DNA of 64,000 nt, taken from contig CANFTW010000010.1 of assembly GCA_947450025.1 (NCBI GenBank), positions 1-64,000 on the forward strand, written 5' to 3'. This DNA is from Bacteroidota bacterium (lineage in GTDB: Bacteria > Bacteroidota > Bacteroidia > B-17B0 > Aurantibacillaceae). The notes beneath the pieces are model-generated. The model saw only the letters and a list, made by a program, of their open reading frames with translations, searched no databases and had not been told where the DNA came from. Shown piece after piece: positions 17,190 to 27,696 of this stretch; within the stretch, counting starts at the first letter, position 1, and every line of letters starts with the position of its first letter. The translations under genes were made by a program, and so were the position numbers.

Positions 17190-18581
17190 TTAACTAAAAA
17201 TTTCAATCACATAATTTGGCACAATACCTAATGCAATTGTAAACAGAGTCGTTAAGACTAACAATAAAACATGAGATGTTTCCATGGTTACCTCTTCATG
17301 AATTTCTTCCTCTTTAAAGTACATCGCAATGATCACTTTAAAATAGTAGTACACCCCAACGGCAGAAGTTAAAATCGCTAAAATAATAAGCCATTTAAAT
17401 GAGGTTCCTATTAATACTGAAAACACAAAATATTTAGCAAAAAAACCAGCTGTGATAGGTATGCCTGCTAATGACAACATAGCAATAACCATACAAGCGG
17501 CCATAAATGGATGACGCTTTCCTAAGCCATTGAATGCTTCGAAATTAGAACTGTTTTTTGCTTTTGAAACGTTATATAAAACGGTAAAGGCAGCAATAGA
17601 TCCAATTGAATAAGCAAGTGAATAATATAATATTGCATTAATGCTTCCGAAATTTCTTGTGTTCGCTAATATCGCCATTAACATAAAAGCTGCATGACTA
17701 ATACTAGAATAGGCTAACATACGTTTTACACTTTGTTGCGAAACTGCTGTTATATTTGATACAACTAATGACAAAGCAATCACCACGGCTAACACCATGC
17801 TCCAGCTTTGACTAACTCCTCCAAAAATAATTATAAATAATTGCATAAACGCCGCAAATGCAGCAGTTTTAACGATTGTGCTCATTAAAGCTGTAATCAC
17901 TGTTGGAGAACCTTCATAAACATCTGGAGCCCAAAAATGAAATGGAGCAGCACTTACCTTAAATAGCATAGCAACTAACACCATTAATACGCCTGCATAA
18001 AAGAATGATGGCAAATCACCGTTAGCATGAGAAATAAATGAACGAATAGTCATTAAATCAAAACTACCAGTTGCTCCATAAATTAAAGCAATTCCAAATA
18101 ATAAAAACCCAGAGGCAAATGAACCCATGATTAAATATTTAAAACCCGCCTCGTTTGAAGCTAAATCTCTTTTGCGACTTGCTGCTAAGACATACATTGG
18201 TATTGAAAGGATTTCAATGCCTAAAAAAAGAGTAGTCATATTTCTAAAAGATGTTAACATAAGTGCCCCTACCAAAGCAAATAATACTAAGGCAAAGTGA
18301 TCGGTCACATGATCTTGTTCAAAATAATCATTAGCTAAGATAAACCAGAAAAAGGCTGTGATTAAAATAACACCACTAAATGCCAAAGACATGTCATTAA
18401 AATGAATCATGTTATTAAACATTGTAATAGACATGTTATTTTGTCCCCATTCCATGAAATTAGTAACATAAGCTGCTAAAATTCCAACTAAAACAATTGG
18501 GTACAATAATTTTTTGAATTTAAAAATTTCGGCCAACATGGCTAAAATTCCTAATGCACTGATTATAAAAAGACCTTTCAT
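17190..18581 (-). CDS. nuoN: NADH-quinone oxidoreductase subunit N
   Basis: 463 residues, about 14 transmembrane helices, antiporter-like proton-pumping subunit in the membrane arm of complex I. Conserved elements are LFLGIEILSIPMYVL (the essential Glu in helix 5), the AAPFHFWAPDVYEGSP loop with the central Lys helix, and KRMLAYSSISHAAF. Last gene of the nuo operon; no obvious terminator was seen in the 59 bp after it. Confidence 0.96.
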   Translation of the reverse strand: MKGLFIISALGILAMLAEIFKFKKLLYPIVLVGILAAYVTNFMEWGQNNMSITMFNNMIHFNDMSLAFSGVILITAFFWFILANDYFEQDHVTDHFALVLFALVGALMLTSFRNMTTLFLGIEILSIPMYVLAASRKRDLASNEAGFKYLIMGSFASGFLLFGIALIYGATGSFDLMTIRSFISHANGDLPSFFYAGVLMVLVAMLFKVSAAPFHFWAPDVYEGSPTVITALMSTIVKTAAFAAFMQLFIIIFGGVSQSWSMVLAVVIALSLVVSNITAVSQQSVKRMLAYSSISHAAFMLMAILANTRNFGSINAILYYSLAYSIGSIAAFTVLYNVSKAKNSSNFEAFNGLGKRHPFMAACMVIAMLSLAGIPITAGFFAKYFVFSVLIGTSFKWLIILAILTSAVGVYYYFKVIIAMYFKEEEIHEEVTMETSHVLLLVLTTLFTIALGIVPNYVIEIFS

Positions 18582-18589
18582 ATGATATA

Positions 18590-18635
18590 TAAGATTTATG
18601 AATTATGAAAATCGTAATTCGAAAATTAATTTTTT
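18590..18635. repeat. AT-rich imperfect repeat between nuoM and nuoN
   Basis: The gap contains GAATTA-N9-TAATTC and repeated AATTATGAA / AATTCGAA words. It resembles low-complexity intergenic inserts at 28712-28734 and 31461-31530 in the same operon. Confidence 0.35.
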
Positions 18636-20100
18636 AGTTATTAATATAGGTTAATATTGCCTTTGTTCCTTCTTCTGCTAAATCATTTAATGGTTTTGGA
18701 TACACACCAAAAGCAATAATAGCTGCACAAATAATGTATAATACCCATTTATCAGAACCTTCTAATGAGCCAAATGCTATCGCTGAATCTTTTTTCTCAC
18801 CTAACATAATAGCTTGGTAACTGCGTAACATATAAACCGCTCCTAAAATAACTGTTAAAGCAGCAAAGGCAGCAACCCAAGCTCCGTATTGGTAAACGCC
18901 ATTGATTAATAAAAACTCACCTACGAAACCGTTAGTTAATGGCAATGCCACGGAACCTAACATCACAATTAAAAATAATACTGCGAAGTTTCCATTCATA
19001 TTTCTAATGCCACCTAATTTTTCCATCTCGCGAGTTCCTGTATGACGCATTAAAATATCAGCAATTAAGAATAACCCTACCACATTAACACCATGAGCTA
19101 ACATTTGCATCACTGCTCCTTGAATACCTTGCTGATTAGCGGATAAAATACCAGCTGCAATTAATCCAACGTGAGCAATAGATGAATAGGCAATTAAACG
19201 TTTGTAATCTTTTTGAACGATGGCAATACATGATGCATAGAAAATACCAAACACTGATAAAGCAATAGCTAGCCATCCCCACTCTGCTAATGCTAAAGGA
19301 GTAACTGGCATTAACCATTTAATTAAACCAAATGTTCCCATCTTTAACATGATACCAGATAATAACATGGTGCCTTGTGTTGGAGCATTGACGTATGTGT
19401 CAGGTTGCCAAGTGTGTAATGGAAAGATTGGCATTTTAATACCAAATGCTAAAAAGATACTCCAAAATACAAAAGATTGTTGGTGTAAGTTTAAAGATTT
19501 ACCTGTTTGATATAAATCCGTTACTGCCCATGATTTAATACCTGTTGAAAAGCCTGTGTGATTATATAAATAAATTAATCCAACAAGCATAAATAACGAA
19601 CCAAATAATGTGTAAACGAAAAACTTGAAAGTGATGCGTCCGCGATTTTCTCCACCCCATAATAAACAGATAAAATAAATTGGAATTAATGCTAATTCCC
19701 AGAATACATAAAACAAGAAACCATCGTTAGCTGTGAATACACCTAATAATGCCATTTGCATTAATAAGATTAATCCGTAAAACGAATTTGGTTTTTCGTA
19801 AGAAGAATTAAACGATGATAAAATAATTAATGGTACTAAAAACGTCGTTAATAAAACCATTAACATCGATAACGCATCGATACTCACCGCAAAGTGAATC
19901 CCTAAAGATTCTACCCATGGGCAATTTAATGCCAAATCAGCACTTGCAGGATTGTGTTTGTATTGAAACAACACTACCAGTGATAACATAAATTCTACAA
20001 CAGATAAACCTAAAGCAACTGTTCTACTCGTGTTTCCTTTTGTGAAAAACACCAATAAACTTGCGATAAGAGGTACAATGATTAATAATCCAACTAACAT
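18634..20100 (-). CDS. nuoM: NADH-quinone oxidoreductase subunit M
   Basis: 488 residues, polytopic antiporter-like subunit. Marker motifs are FYVFWELALIPIYFI (proton-channel Glu), FPLHTWQPDTYVNAPT, SGIMLKMGTFGL (central Lys) and RLIAYSSIAHVGL. Membrane arm of complex I, proton translocation. 53 bp separate it from nuoN and 26 bp from nuoL. Confidence 0.97.
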   Translation of the reverse strand: MLVGLLIIVPLIASLLVFFTKGNTSRTVALGLSVVEFMLSLVVLFQYKHNPASADLALNCPWVESLGIHFAVSIDALSMLMVLLTTFLVPLIILSSFNSSYEKPNSFYGLILLMQMALLGVFTANDGFLFYVFWELALIPIYFICLLWGGENRGRITFKFFVYTLFGSLFMLVGLIYLYNHTGFSTGIKSWAVTDLYQTGKSLNLHQQSFVFWSIFLAFGIKMPIFPLHTWQPDTYVNAPTQGTMLLSGIMLKMGTFGLIKWLMPVTPLALAEWGWLAIALSVFGIFYASCIAIVQKDYKRLIAYSSIAHVGLIAAGILSANQQGIQGAVMQMLAHGVNVVGLFLIADILMRHTGTREMEKLGGIRNMNGNFAVLFLIVMLGSVALPLTNGFVGEFLLINGVYQYGAWVAAFAALTVILGAVYMLRSYQAIMLGEKKDSAIAFGSLEGSDKWVLYIICAAIIAFGVYPKPLNDLAEEGTKAILTYINN

Positions 20101-20126
20101 ATCTTTTTATTATTTACTTTTTAATA

Positions 20127-22013
20127 TTACTTAATGAAGGTGAAAAATAAAATGGCAATAATTCCTAAAACCATTCCAAAAATATAAAATCCAATGTGGC
20201 CAGTTTGTACTTTACGAACTAATGAACTCACTCCGGTTACAGCACTTCCAACACCGTTTACGATTCCATCCACGACTTGCAAATCCAAAAATTTATAGAA
20301 CCCTTCTGAAAGTAAATCTAACGGTTTACGAATAACTGCTTCATAAATTTCATCTACATAATATTTATTGTAAATTAATTTTTTAATGCCCGTTAATTTT
20401 TCATCTTTCGCTTCAGGTAAAATATTATTTTTAATATAAACCATGTAAGCAAAGAAAATAGTTGCTAATGCGGCTGCTGTTGCAATAAACATTAAAGTCC
20501 ACTCTTTAGTATGATTTAAAATGCTAGGGTTTTTATGTGCAATAATTGGATCTAAATGATGGTGGAACCAGTTAGTTGTTCCCCAAAATTCAGGTAAACC
20601 TAATACACCACCAAACATTGATAATATGGCTAAAACAATTAATGGAATAGTCATCGTACTTGGCGACTCATGCAAATGATGTTCTTGTTCATGTGTTCCT
20701 CTGAATTTACCGAAGAATGTTAAGAATAATAATCTAAACATATAAAAAGCAGTAAGAATAGATGCTACTTGACCAAAGAACCATAAGGTTGGACTGTGCT
20801 CATACGTATGTGCTAATATTTCATCTTTAGAAAAGAACCCAGATAGTAAAGGGAATCCACTAATTGCTAAAGTTCCTATTGCCATTACTTTGCCCGTGAT
20901 AGGTAAATGCTTCCATAAACCACCCATTTTGCGCATGTCTTGTTCGCCACCCATCGCATGAATTACAGAACCAGCACCTAAGAATAATAAAGCTTTAAAG
21001 AACGCGTGAGTTGTTACGTGAAATACAGATGAACTGTAAGCACCAACTCCTAAACCTAAAAACATTAATCCTAATTGCGATACTGTTGAATAAGCTAATA
21101 CTTTTTTAATGTCGTTTTGAAATAAACCAATAGTTGCTGCAAATAATGCGGTTGCCACACCTACAATGGCTACAACATGAGAAGCTTGTTCAGACATTGA
21201 ATAAAATACATTGGAACGAACAATCATGTAAATACCAGCCGTCACCATTGTTGCCGCATGAATTAATGCAGACACAGGAGTTGGACCTGCCATCGCATCG
21301 GGCAACCAAGTATATAAAGGTAGCTGAGCTGATTTACCCATCGCACCAATAAATAACAATAAAGCAATTGCAGTCACCGTTCCTTCGTTACCTGTTGAAG
21401 CAATTGTAAATACTTGATCGTAAGAGATACTTCCAAAAGTCACGAAGATTAAAATGATTCCCATTAAAAAGCCTAAGTCACCAATACGGTTCATAATGAA
21501 AGCTTTTTTAGCGGCATTGTTATAGGCTGTGTTTTTGAACCAGAAACCAATTAATAAGTAAGAGCATAAACCTACACCTTCCCAACCCACAAACATAATT
21601 AGGTAGTTGTTACCTAATACTAATAACAACATGAAGAATACGAATAGATTTAAATACGTAAAGAAACGCGCAAAGCCTTCGTCATCGTGCATATAACCCA
21701 TAGAATAAATATGGATTAAGAAACCAATACCAGTAATGATTAATAAAAACCAAGATGATAATGGATCTACTAAAAACTCGAAAGGAATTTTTAACGTATC
21801 AGAGTTTATCCAAGAGAATAAAGGAACAATGTGAGATTTAACTTCAGAATGTTCTAATTCCATAAATATTAGCAAGGATACTACAAACGATGCTAATACA
21901 GCTAAGCTAGCTATCCAACCAGATAAGCTTTTGCTGATTTTTTTACCAAAGAATCCGTTTATAATAAAACCTAATAAAGGGAATAATGGAATAAGGGCTA
22001 CTAATTTAATCAT
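20127..22013 (-). CDS. nuoL: NADH-quinone oxidoreductase subunit L
   Basis: 628 residues, the distal antiporter-like subunit with the long C-terminal lateral helix (from ~540 onward, preceded by the KKLIYNKYYVDEIYEAV segment). Motifs: MFVGWEGVGLCSYLLIGFW (Glu of the proton path), GAMGKSAQLPLYTWLPDAM and MAGPTPVSALIHAATMV. Located 4 bp after nuoK. Confidence 0.97.
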   Translation of the reverse strand: MIKLVALIPLFPLLGFIINGFFGKKISKSLSGWIASLAVLASFVVSLLIFMELEHSEVKSHIVPLFSWINSDTLKIPFEFLVDPLSSWFLLIITGIGFLIHIYSMGYMHDDEGFARFFTYLNLFVFFMLLLVLGNNYLIMFVGWEGVGLCSYLLIGFWFKNTAYNNAAKKAFIMNRIGDLGFLMGIILIFVTFGSISYDQVFTIASTGNEGTVTAIALLLFIGAMGKSAQLPLYTWLPDAMAGPTPVSALIHAATMVTAGIYMIVRSNVFYSMSEQASHVVAIVGVATALFAATIGLFQNDIKKVLAYSTVSQLGLMFLGLGVGAYSSSVFHVTTHAFFKALLFLGAGSVIHAMGGEQDMRKMGGLWKHLPITGKVMAIGTLAISGFPLLSGFFSKDEILAHTYEHSPTLWFFGQVASILTAFYMFRLLFLTFFGKFRGTHEQEHHLHESPSTMTIPLIVLAILSMFGGVLGLPEFWGTTNWFHHHLDPIIAHKNPSILNHTKEWTLMFIATAAALATIFFAYMVYIKNNILPEAKDEKLTGIKKLIYNKYYVDEIYEAVIRKPLDLLSEGFYKFLDLQVVDGIVNGVGSAVTGVSSLVRKVQTGHIGFYIFGMVLGIIAILFFTFIK

Positions 22014-22017
22014 ATAC

Positions 22018-22329
22018 TTAGTTCTTTAATCTGCTTAATAAATCAATATCAATTGTTTTGAAATTACGATACACCATCGATAAAATAGCTAATCCTACTG
22101 CAACCTCAGCCGCAGCAACTGCCATAATAAAGAATACAAATACTTGTCCGGATGCATCATTGTGTAAAGTTGAAAAAGCAACTAATAGTAAATTAACCGC
22201 ATTAAGCATTAACTCAATACACATAAAAATAATAATGGCATTTCTGCGAGCCATCACACCAACCGCACCAATGATAAAAAGCACAGCGCTTAACATGATG
22301 TAAAAATTAATAGGAATTCCGTTTAGCAT
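22018..22329 (-). CDS. nuoK: NADH-quinone oxidoreductase subunit K
   Basis: 103 residues, three transmembrane helices with the two membrane Glu residues in [11 protein letters not shown] and [10 protein letters not shown], part of the E-channel. Normal length. Located between nuoJ and nuoL with 14- and 4-bp gaps. Confidence 0.97.
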   Translation of the reverse strand: MLNGIPINFYIMLSAVLFIIGAVGVMARRNAIIIFMCIELMLNAVNLLLVAFSTLHNDASGQVFVFFIMAVAAAEVAVGLAILSMVYRNFKTIDIDLLSRLKN

Positions 22330-22343
22330 AATATGTGGTTATT

Positions 22344-22880
22344 TTAGTTTGTAGATTCTTTTGAGTTAATATTTGTATCACGCTTACCAATCATAATAGC
22401 ACCAACTAAGGCTGCTAATAATAATACAGATGCGATTTCGAATGGAAATAAGAATTCGCTAAATAATACTTTACCTAAATTCTTAACTAATCCAATTTGA
22501 GATGAACCGCCGTGCACTAACTGTAATTGCTCTGCACCTTTTAAGGCGCCAACCATCACAAATAATAACACGCCGCCAACTAAACCAGCAATAACTCTCG
22601 TTACAATATGTTTTCGAGGTTCTGTATCAGCATTTAAATTCATTAACATGATGATGAATAAGAATAATACCATGATAGCACCAGCATATACAACGATGTG
22701 CACGACTGCTAAAAATTGAGCATTTAATAATAAATAATGTCCTGCAATACAGAAGAACGTTAATACTAAATATAAAACCGAGTTAACTGGGTTGCGAGTA
22801 AAAACAACCATAAGCGCGAACATAATAGCAAGGAATGATAATATCCCGAAAAGCCATTGTGTAATTGTGTATCCTAACAT
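22344..22880 (-). CDS. nuoJ: NADH-quinone oxidoreductase subunit J
   Basis: 178 residues, five transmembrane helices. The conserved third helix region reads VVHIVVYAGAIMVLFLFIIML (pi-bulge helix important for conformational coupling). Complex I membrane arm. 9 bp after nuoI. Confidence 0.96.
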   Translation of the reverse strand: MLGYTITQWLFGILSFLAIMFALMVVFTRNPVNSVLYLVLTFFCIAGHYLLLNAQFLAVVHIVVYAGAIMVLFLFIIMLMNLNADTEPRKHIVTRVIAGLVGGVLLFVMVGALKGAEQLQLVHGGSSQIGLVKNLGKVLFSEFLFPFEIASVLLLAALVGAIMIGKRDTNINSKESTN

Positions 22881-22889
22881 ATGTATTTT

Positions 22890-23501
22890 TTAGTGTTTGT
22901 GACCTTTATTTAATTTTTTTGCATCATATAATTCGTTATGTTTTAATCCAGGAATTTTTTTGAATGCTAATACTTCAGGTGTTTGACGTTTAGTAACATC
23001 AATACGTTGATCTATTTTTTCTACTAATTTATCTTTTCCAAAAACAAATTCTTTTCGCTCGAAACCAGCATCAACGATTCTATCCGTTAAAAAGATAGCT
23101 TCTTTCGGGCAAGCTTCTTCGCATAGTCCACAGAAAATACAACGTAACATATCAATTTCATATGTTGCAGCGTATTTTTCTTCACGATACAAATGTTCTT
23201 CGCCTTTTTTACGCTCACCACTGGTCATAGTAATCGCTTCTGCAGGACAAGCTACAGCGCACATCCCACAAGAAGTGCAACGCTCTGCTCCGTTTTCATC
23301 ACGTTTTAATACATGTTGTCCACGATAAACATTTGCTATAGGACGTTTTTGTTCTGGGTAATTAATTGTCGGAGATTTTTTAAACAAATGACTTGCTGTA
23401 ATCATCATCCCTTTAAAAATTGCGGGTAGATAAATTCTTTCAGCAAAACTTTGCTCTTTATTTGATACGACTATTTTTCTGTTTGTTAATTGCATTTTCA
23501 A
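22890..23501 (-). CDS. nuoI: NADH-quinone oxidoreductase subunit I (two 4Fe-4S)
   Basis: 203 residues. Two ferredoxin-type motifs, CTSCGMCAVACP and CIFCGLCEEACP, bind clusters N6a and N6b that pass electrons toward N2 in NuoB. The C-terminal tail is longer and more basic than in E. coli (203 against about 180 residues). Spaced 5 bp from nuoH. Confidence 0.97.
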   Translation of the reverse strand: MKMQLTNRKIVVSNKEQSFAERIYLPAIFKGMMITASHLFKKSPTINYPEQKRPIANVYRGQHVLKRDENGAERCTSCGMCAVACPAEAITMTSGERKKGEEHLYREEKYAATYEIDMLRCIFCGLCEEACPKEAIFLTDRIVDAGFERKEFVFGKDKLVEKIDQRIDVTKRQTPEVLAFKKIPGLKHNELYDAKKLNKGHKH

Positions 23502-23506
23502 TATTT

Positions 23507-24562
23507 TTAAAAATGAATGTTTCCTCTAAAATATTCTACTACCACTGTTAACGCTAAATTCAATAACGATAATGGTAATAATGTTTTCCAACCTAAGTTC
23601 ATTAATTGATCATAACGGAAACGCGGTAATGTCCAACGAACCCACATGAATAAACAAATGAATAAAACGATTTTTGTGAAATAAGCTCCAAACCCGATTA
23701 ATGAAATTAACCAATCGCCTTCATGCAGTCCTAATGAAGCATACAGCTCACTTGCAAATGGGAAATTGTATCCGCCAAAATAAAATCCAGCCATAATTGC
23801 CGAAGAGATAAACATATTAATGTACTCAGCAAATAAGAATAAACCTAGTTTCATAGATGAATACTCTGTATGATAACCACCAACTAATTCAGTTTCACAC
23901 TCTGGCAAATCAAATGGTGCACGGTTAGTTTCTGCTAATGCACAAATAAAGAATATTAAAAATCCTAAAGGTTGCCAAACAATGTTTGCAAAGCCTTTGT
24001 CTTGTCCTTCAATGATATCCTTTAAACTTAATGAGCCGCCTGAAGAAATGATTAAAGCAATTAAAGCAATACCCATCGCAATTTCATAACTAATCATTTG
24101 TGATGAGGCACGCACAGCTCCTAATAAGGCAAACTTATTATTTGATGCCCAACCACCAATCATGATACCGTAAACACCAATGGATACAACACCTAATAAA
24201 TAAATAGTACCGATATTAATGTCTGTGATTTGTAAATCATACATGTGTCCGCCAATCATCATGGGTTTAGCCCAAGGAATCACCACACTTGTCATTACAG
24301 CAGTTACCATAAATAAACAAGGTCCTAAAATAAATAATGAACGATTAGACACATTAGGAATGATCTCTTCTTTCATAAACATTTTTACACCATCGGCAAT
24401 TGGCTGTAATAATCCAGCAGGGCCTGCTCTACTAGGGCCTTTACGATCTTGTAAAAAAGCTGCAAATTTTCTTTCCCATAACGTTGCGTAAGCTGCTACC
24501 CCTAAAGATAACAAGAAAACTGCCGCACACATTATTGCTTTATATATTATAAACGCTGTCAT
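23507..24562 (-). CDS. nuoH: NADH-quinone oxidoreductase subunit H
   Basis: 351 residues, eight or nine transmembrane helices, lining the quinone chamber. Conserved segments are ERKFAAFLQDRKGPSRAGP near the N terminus and RAPFDLPECETELVGGYHTEYS (the acidic loop near the quinone site). Spaced 5 bp from nuoG. Confidence 0.97.
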   Translation of the reverse strand: MTAFIIYKAIMCAAVFLLSLGVAAYATLWERKFAAFLQDRKGPSRAGPAGLLQPIADGVKMFMKEEIIPNVSNRSLFILGPCLFMVTAVMTSVVIPWAKPMMIGGHMYDLQITDINIGTIYLLGVVSIGVYGIMIGGWASNNKFALLGAVRASSQMISYEIAMGIALIALIISSGGSLSLKDIIEGQDKGFANIVWQPLGFLIFFICALAETNRAPFDLPECETELVGGYHTEYSSMKLGLFLFAEYINMFISSAIMAGFYFGGYNFPFASELYASLGLHEGDWLISLIGFGAYFTKIVLFICLFMWVRWTLPRFRYDQLMNLGWKTLLPLSLLNLALTVVVEYFRGNIHF

Positions 24563-24567
24563 ACTTA

Positions 24568-25551
24568 TTAAGGTCTTTTATTAATATCCATAAATCCAAG
24601 TGCTTTTTGTTGTTTGAGCACTTGCACTTTTAGTTCATTTAAATGATTATAATGATTTTGAGAAATAACAGAATGACGATCAACTTTTGTTGGACCTTCT
24701 ATCTTCCAATCAGAGGTTTTCTTTTTATCGAAACGACATTCGTTACAAATAAATTCTTCTGCTTCTCCCCACTGATCTTTACGAGCTGTCACGCGCAATA
24801 CATCGTCGCCTTTCATCCATAAACGTACTTTACCAGAACATTTTTTGCAATCACAACTTGCATCAACAGGCTTCGTAAACCAAACACGAGATTTGAAACG
24901 GAATGTTTTATCTGTTAATGCACCAACCGGACATACATCAATCACATTACCAGAAAAATCATTTTCTATTACGTTTTCAATGTAAGTGGAAATCTCCGCT
25001 GCATCTCCGCGGTGCATCACCCCATGAACTCGTTTATCCGTTAATTGATCAGCTACTTTCACACAACGGAAACACATGATACAACGGTTCATATGCAATT
25101 GCACATATTTACCAATATCAATGCGTTCAAATTCTCTTCGAGGGAACTCATAACGAGAAGTTGCAGCGCCATGCTCATATCCTAAATCTTGTAAAGAACA
25201 TTCTCCTGCTTGATCACATACAGGGCAATCTAAAGGGTGGTTTACTAATAAAAATTCAACTACACCTTTACGTGCTTCTAAAACATCTTTATTAATGGTG
25301 TTTTCAACAACCATACCATCCATCACCTCAGTGCGGCATGCTGCTACTGGCTTTGGCATTGGTGTAGGGTTAGCGGCGCTACCTTGTGTAACTTTTACAA
25401 TACAAGTGCGGCAATATCCACCACTGGTTTTTAATTTAGAATAATAGCACATGGTTGGTGGAGCTACCTCCGGACCTATCATTCGTGCTGCCTGAAGAAT
25501 TGTGGTACCTTTTGGTACGTCAATTTCTATTCCATCGATTGTTACTTTCAT
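24568..25551 (-). CDS. nuoG: NADH-quinone oxidoreductase subunit G, short form
   Basis: 327 residues, less than half the E. coli length. The N-terminal 2Fe-2S domain (YYSKLKTSGGYCRTC, then ACRTEV), the His-ligated HPLDCPVCDQAGECSLQDLGY cluster (N5) and the RCIMCFRCVK 4Fe-4S motif with CPVGAL are all present. A short domain with CDCKKC and FICNECR follows, which may hold one more cluster. The molybdopterin-like domain of larger NuoG is absent, as is common in Bacteroidota. The electron-transfer wire is still complete. A 65-bp gap separates it from the inserted TonB-like gene. Confidence 0.93.
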   Translation of the reverse strand: MKVTIDGIEIDVPKGTTILQAARMIGPEVAPPTMCYYSKLKTSGGYCRTCIVKVTQGSAANPTPMPKPVAACRTEVMDGMVVENTINKDVLEARKGVVEFLLVNHPLDCPVCDQAGECSLQDLGYEHGAATSRYEFPRREFERIDIGKYVQLHMNRCIMCFRCVKVADQLTDKRVHGVMHRGDAAEISTYIENVIENDFSGNVIDVCPVGALTDKTFRFKSRVWFTKPVDASCDCKKCSGKVRLWMKGDDVLRVTARKDQWGEAEEFICNECRFDKKKTSDWKIEGPTKVDRHSVISQNHYNHLNELKVQVLKQQKALGFMDINKRP

Positions 25552-25616
25552 TCTATGTATTAATTCTTTTTACTACTATTTAATTTTGTTCTCAATCCTT
25601 TTTAACTTTTGCTATT

Positions 25617-26345
25617 TTATTTTCTTAAAGTAAAATTAAAAGGGATATTAAAAAATACGGATACCTTTTTATTGTTTTGCATTCCGGGTGTCCAAGTTGG
25701 CATTAATTGAATGACCCTAATTGCTTCATTATCTAATATAGCATAACCTGAAGATTTAATAATTTGAGGCTCTACAACATTTCCTGATTCGTTTACTATA
25801 AATTTCACAAATGTTTTACCAGTCCATTTTTTTACTTCAGCTTCTCTTGGATATTTGATGGTAGTTTGAATAAACTTCATCATTTCTTGAACACCACCTG
25901 GAAACTCTGGCATAACCTCAACCACGGTGAACACATCCTCTAATTTACTTTTTCGCGAATACGTTTTTTCTCCATTTTCTGCAACTGTGAGAACCGAAGA
26001 ATCGGTTTGATTATCATAATAATAAATCCACGATCCTAGTTGCTGTCCATTTCGATAAGTACCACTTGACGATTTAGTTTGATTTTTATTATAATAGGTA
26101 CACTTTCCATTTTTAAGTAACGGAGAAAGTTGACTAGCCTCAGCTACCATTTGCAAATGTCCATCTAAATAATAGTCTGATATTAAAAAGCCCTTGTCTG
26201 TTTTTTGTGAGGTACGATAATAATTAGCATACTTTTTAGAAACTTCTTTCCAATCAGAATCAAACCAAGTGGTATCTAACACGCTTTGTTGAGCAAAAGA
26301 TGCTTTTGCAAGTAAAAAAAATACTATGTAAACAAACAACTTCAC
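25617..26345 (-). CDS. TonB-family protein (energy-transducer C-terminal domain) inserted in nuo operon
   Basis: 242 residues. Signal peptide 1-18 (ends SFAQ), then YwqK/MORN-like repeats (~55-110), then a TonB C-terminal domain (~145-242): PEFPGGVQEM, KYPREAEVKKWTGKTFVKFIV, SSGYAILDNEAIRVI, PTWTPGMQNNKKV. It lacks an N-terminal membrane anchor and Pro-rich spacer, so it is not a classical ExbBD-driven TonB; this architecture is common in Bacteroidota periplasmic proteins of unknown role. GTG start directly after the nuoF stop. It has no known part in complex I. Confidence 0.82.
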   Translation of the reverse strand: MKLFVYIVFFLLAKASFAQQSVLDTTWFDSDWKEVSKKYANYYRTSQKTDKGFLISDYYLDGHLQMVAEASQLSPLLKNGKCTYYNKNQTKSSSGTYRNGQQLGSWIYYYDNQTDSSVLTVAENGEKTYSRKSKLEDVFTVVEVMPEFPGGVQEMMKFIQTTIKYPREAEVKKWTGKTFVKFIVNESGNVVEPQIIKSSGYAILDNEAIRVIQLMPTWTPGMQNNKKVSVFFNIPFNFTLRK

Positions 26346-27683
26346 TTATGGTCTAATATTATTTAATCGATTATAATGTGAAATGTCTACAAATTTTTTC
26401 TTTTGAGCGATTTCAATAAATTCATGTTTAAAGTGACGAAGAGCTGCCGCTACAGGCCAAGCCGCGGCTTCACCTAAAGGACAAATTGTTTTTCCTTCAA
26501 TTTTACTTTGAATATCCCACAATAAATCGACATCACTTTCATTAGCAGTACCATCAATGAATTTTTTCAATATTTTTTCAATCCAACCTGTTCCTTCACG
26601 GCAAGGCGAACATTGTCCGCAAGACTCATGATGATAGAAACGAGAGAAGGTGAATAAATTCTTCACAATACTTGTGTCTTCGTCCATCGCAATAAAGCCA
26701 CCAGAACCTAACATCGTACCTGTTAAGAAACCACCGTCTGACAAGCTTTCATATGTCATTAAACGCGGTTCGCCTTTAGCAGTTTTTAAAATTAATTCCG
26801 TTGGTAAAATTGGCACCGAAGAACCTCCCGCTACTACTGCTTTTAATTTTTTTCCATTACGGATACCTCCGCAATATTCTTCGCTATAAATAAATTCTTC
26901 AACCGTAATTCCTAATTCAATTTCGTAAACACCTGGTTTATTAATATGTCCAGAAGCAGAAATTAATTTTGTACCAGTAGATTTTCCTACACCAATTTTA
27001 GCGTATTCTTCTCCACCCATGTTTACAATTGGAACCACAGCGGCAATAGTCTCAACGTTATTAACTACCGTTGGACAACCCCATAAACCAGCAACTGCTG
27101 GGAATGGTGGCTTGATACGTGGATTACCACGCTTACCTTCTAATGATTCTAATAAAGCTGTTTCTTCTCCACAGATATAAGCTCCACCTCCAACTTGCAC
27201 TGAGCAGTCATGAGAAAAATCAGTACCTAAAATATTTTTTCCTAACCAACCTGCAGCGTAAGCCTCAGCAATAGCCGCTTCTAAAATTCGTGCTACATAA
27301 AAGTATTCGCCACGAATATAGATGTAAGATTGTTTAGCGCCTAATGCAAATGAAGAAGTAATCATTCCTTCAATTAGTGCATGAGGAATTTTTTCCATTA
27401 AGTAACGGTCTTTGAATGTTCCTGGTTCAGATTCATCCGCATTACAAACTAAGTAACGAGGAACGCCTTCTGGTTTTGCTAAGAAACTCCATTTCATGCC
27501 TGTAGGGAAACCCGCGCCACCACGACCACGTAGGCCTGATTTTTTAACTTCATCAGTTACTTGATCTGGTTGCATTGTTTTTAATGCTTTCTCTACAGAA
27601 GCATAACCACCGTGTGCACGATAGACTTCTAACGTGTGAATGTTAGGTACTTTATCGTTGTGTATTAATAATTTTCTTCCCAT
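26346..27683 (-). CDS. nuoF: NADH-quinone oxidoreductase subunit F (NADH-binding, FMN)
   Basis: 445 residues. It has the FMN/NADH-binding [16 protein letters not shown] (~50-65), [31 protein letters not shown] (~178-194) and the 4Fe-4S (N3) motif [12 protein letters not shown] with a downstream Cys (TICPLGE). It oxidises NADH at the tip of the peripheral arm. Its stop abuts the GTG of the TonB-like gene. Confidence 0.97.
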   Translation of the reverse strand: MGRKLLIHNDKVPNIHTLEVYRAHGGYASVEKALKTMQPDQVTDEVKKSGLRGRGGAGFPTGMKWSFLAKPEGVPRYLVCNADESEPGTFKDRYLMEKIPHALIEGMITSSFALGAKQSYIYIRGEYFYVARILEAAIAEAYAAGWLGKNILGTDFSHDCSVQVGGGAYICGEETALLESLEGKRGNPRIKPPFPAVAGLWGCPTVVNNVETIAAVVPIVNMGGEEYAKIGVGKSTGTKLISASGHINKPGVYEIELGITVEEFIYSEEYCGGIRNGKKLKAVVAGGSSVPILPTELILKTAKGEPRLMTYESLSDGGFLTGTMLGSGGFIAMDEDTSIVKNLFTFSRFYHHESCGQCSPCREGTGWIEKILKKFIDGTANESDVDLLWDIQSKIEGKTICPLGEAAAWPVAAALRHFKHEFIEIAQKKKFVDISHYNRLNNIRP

Positions 27684-27696
27684 TTATAAATATTAT

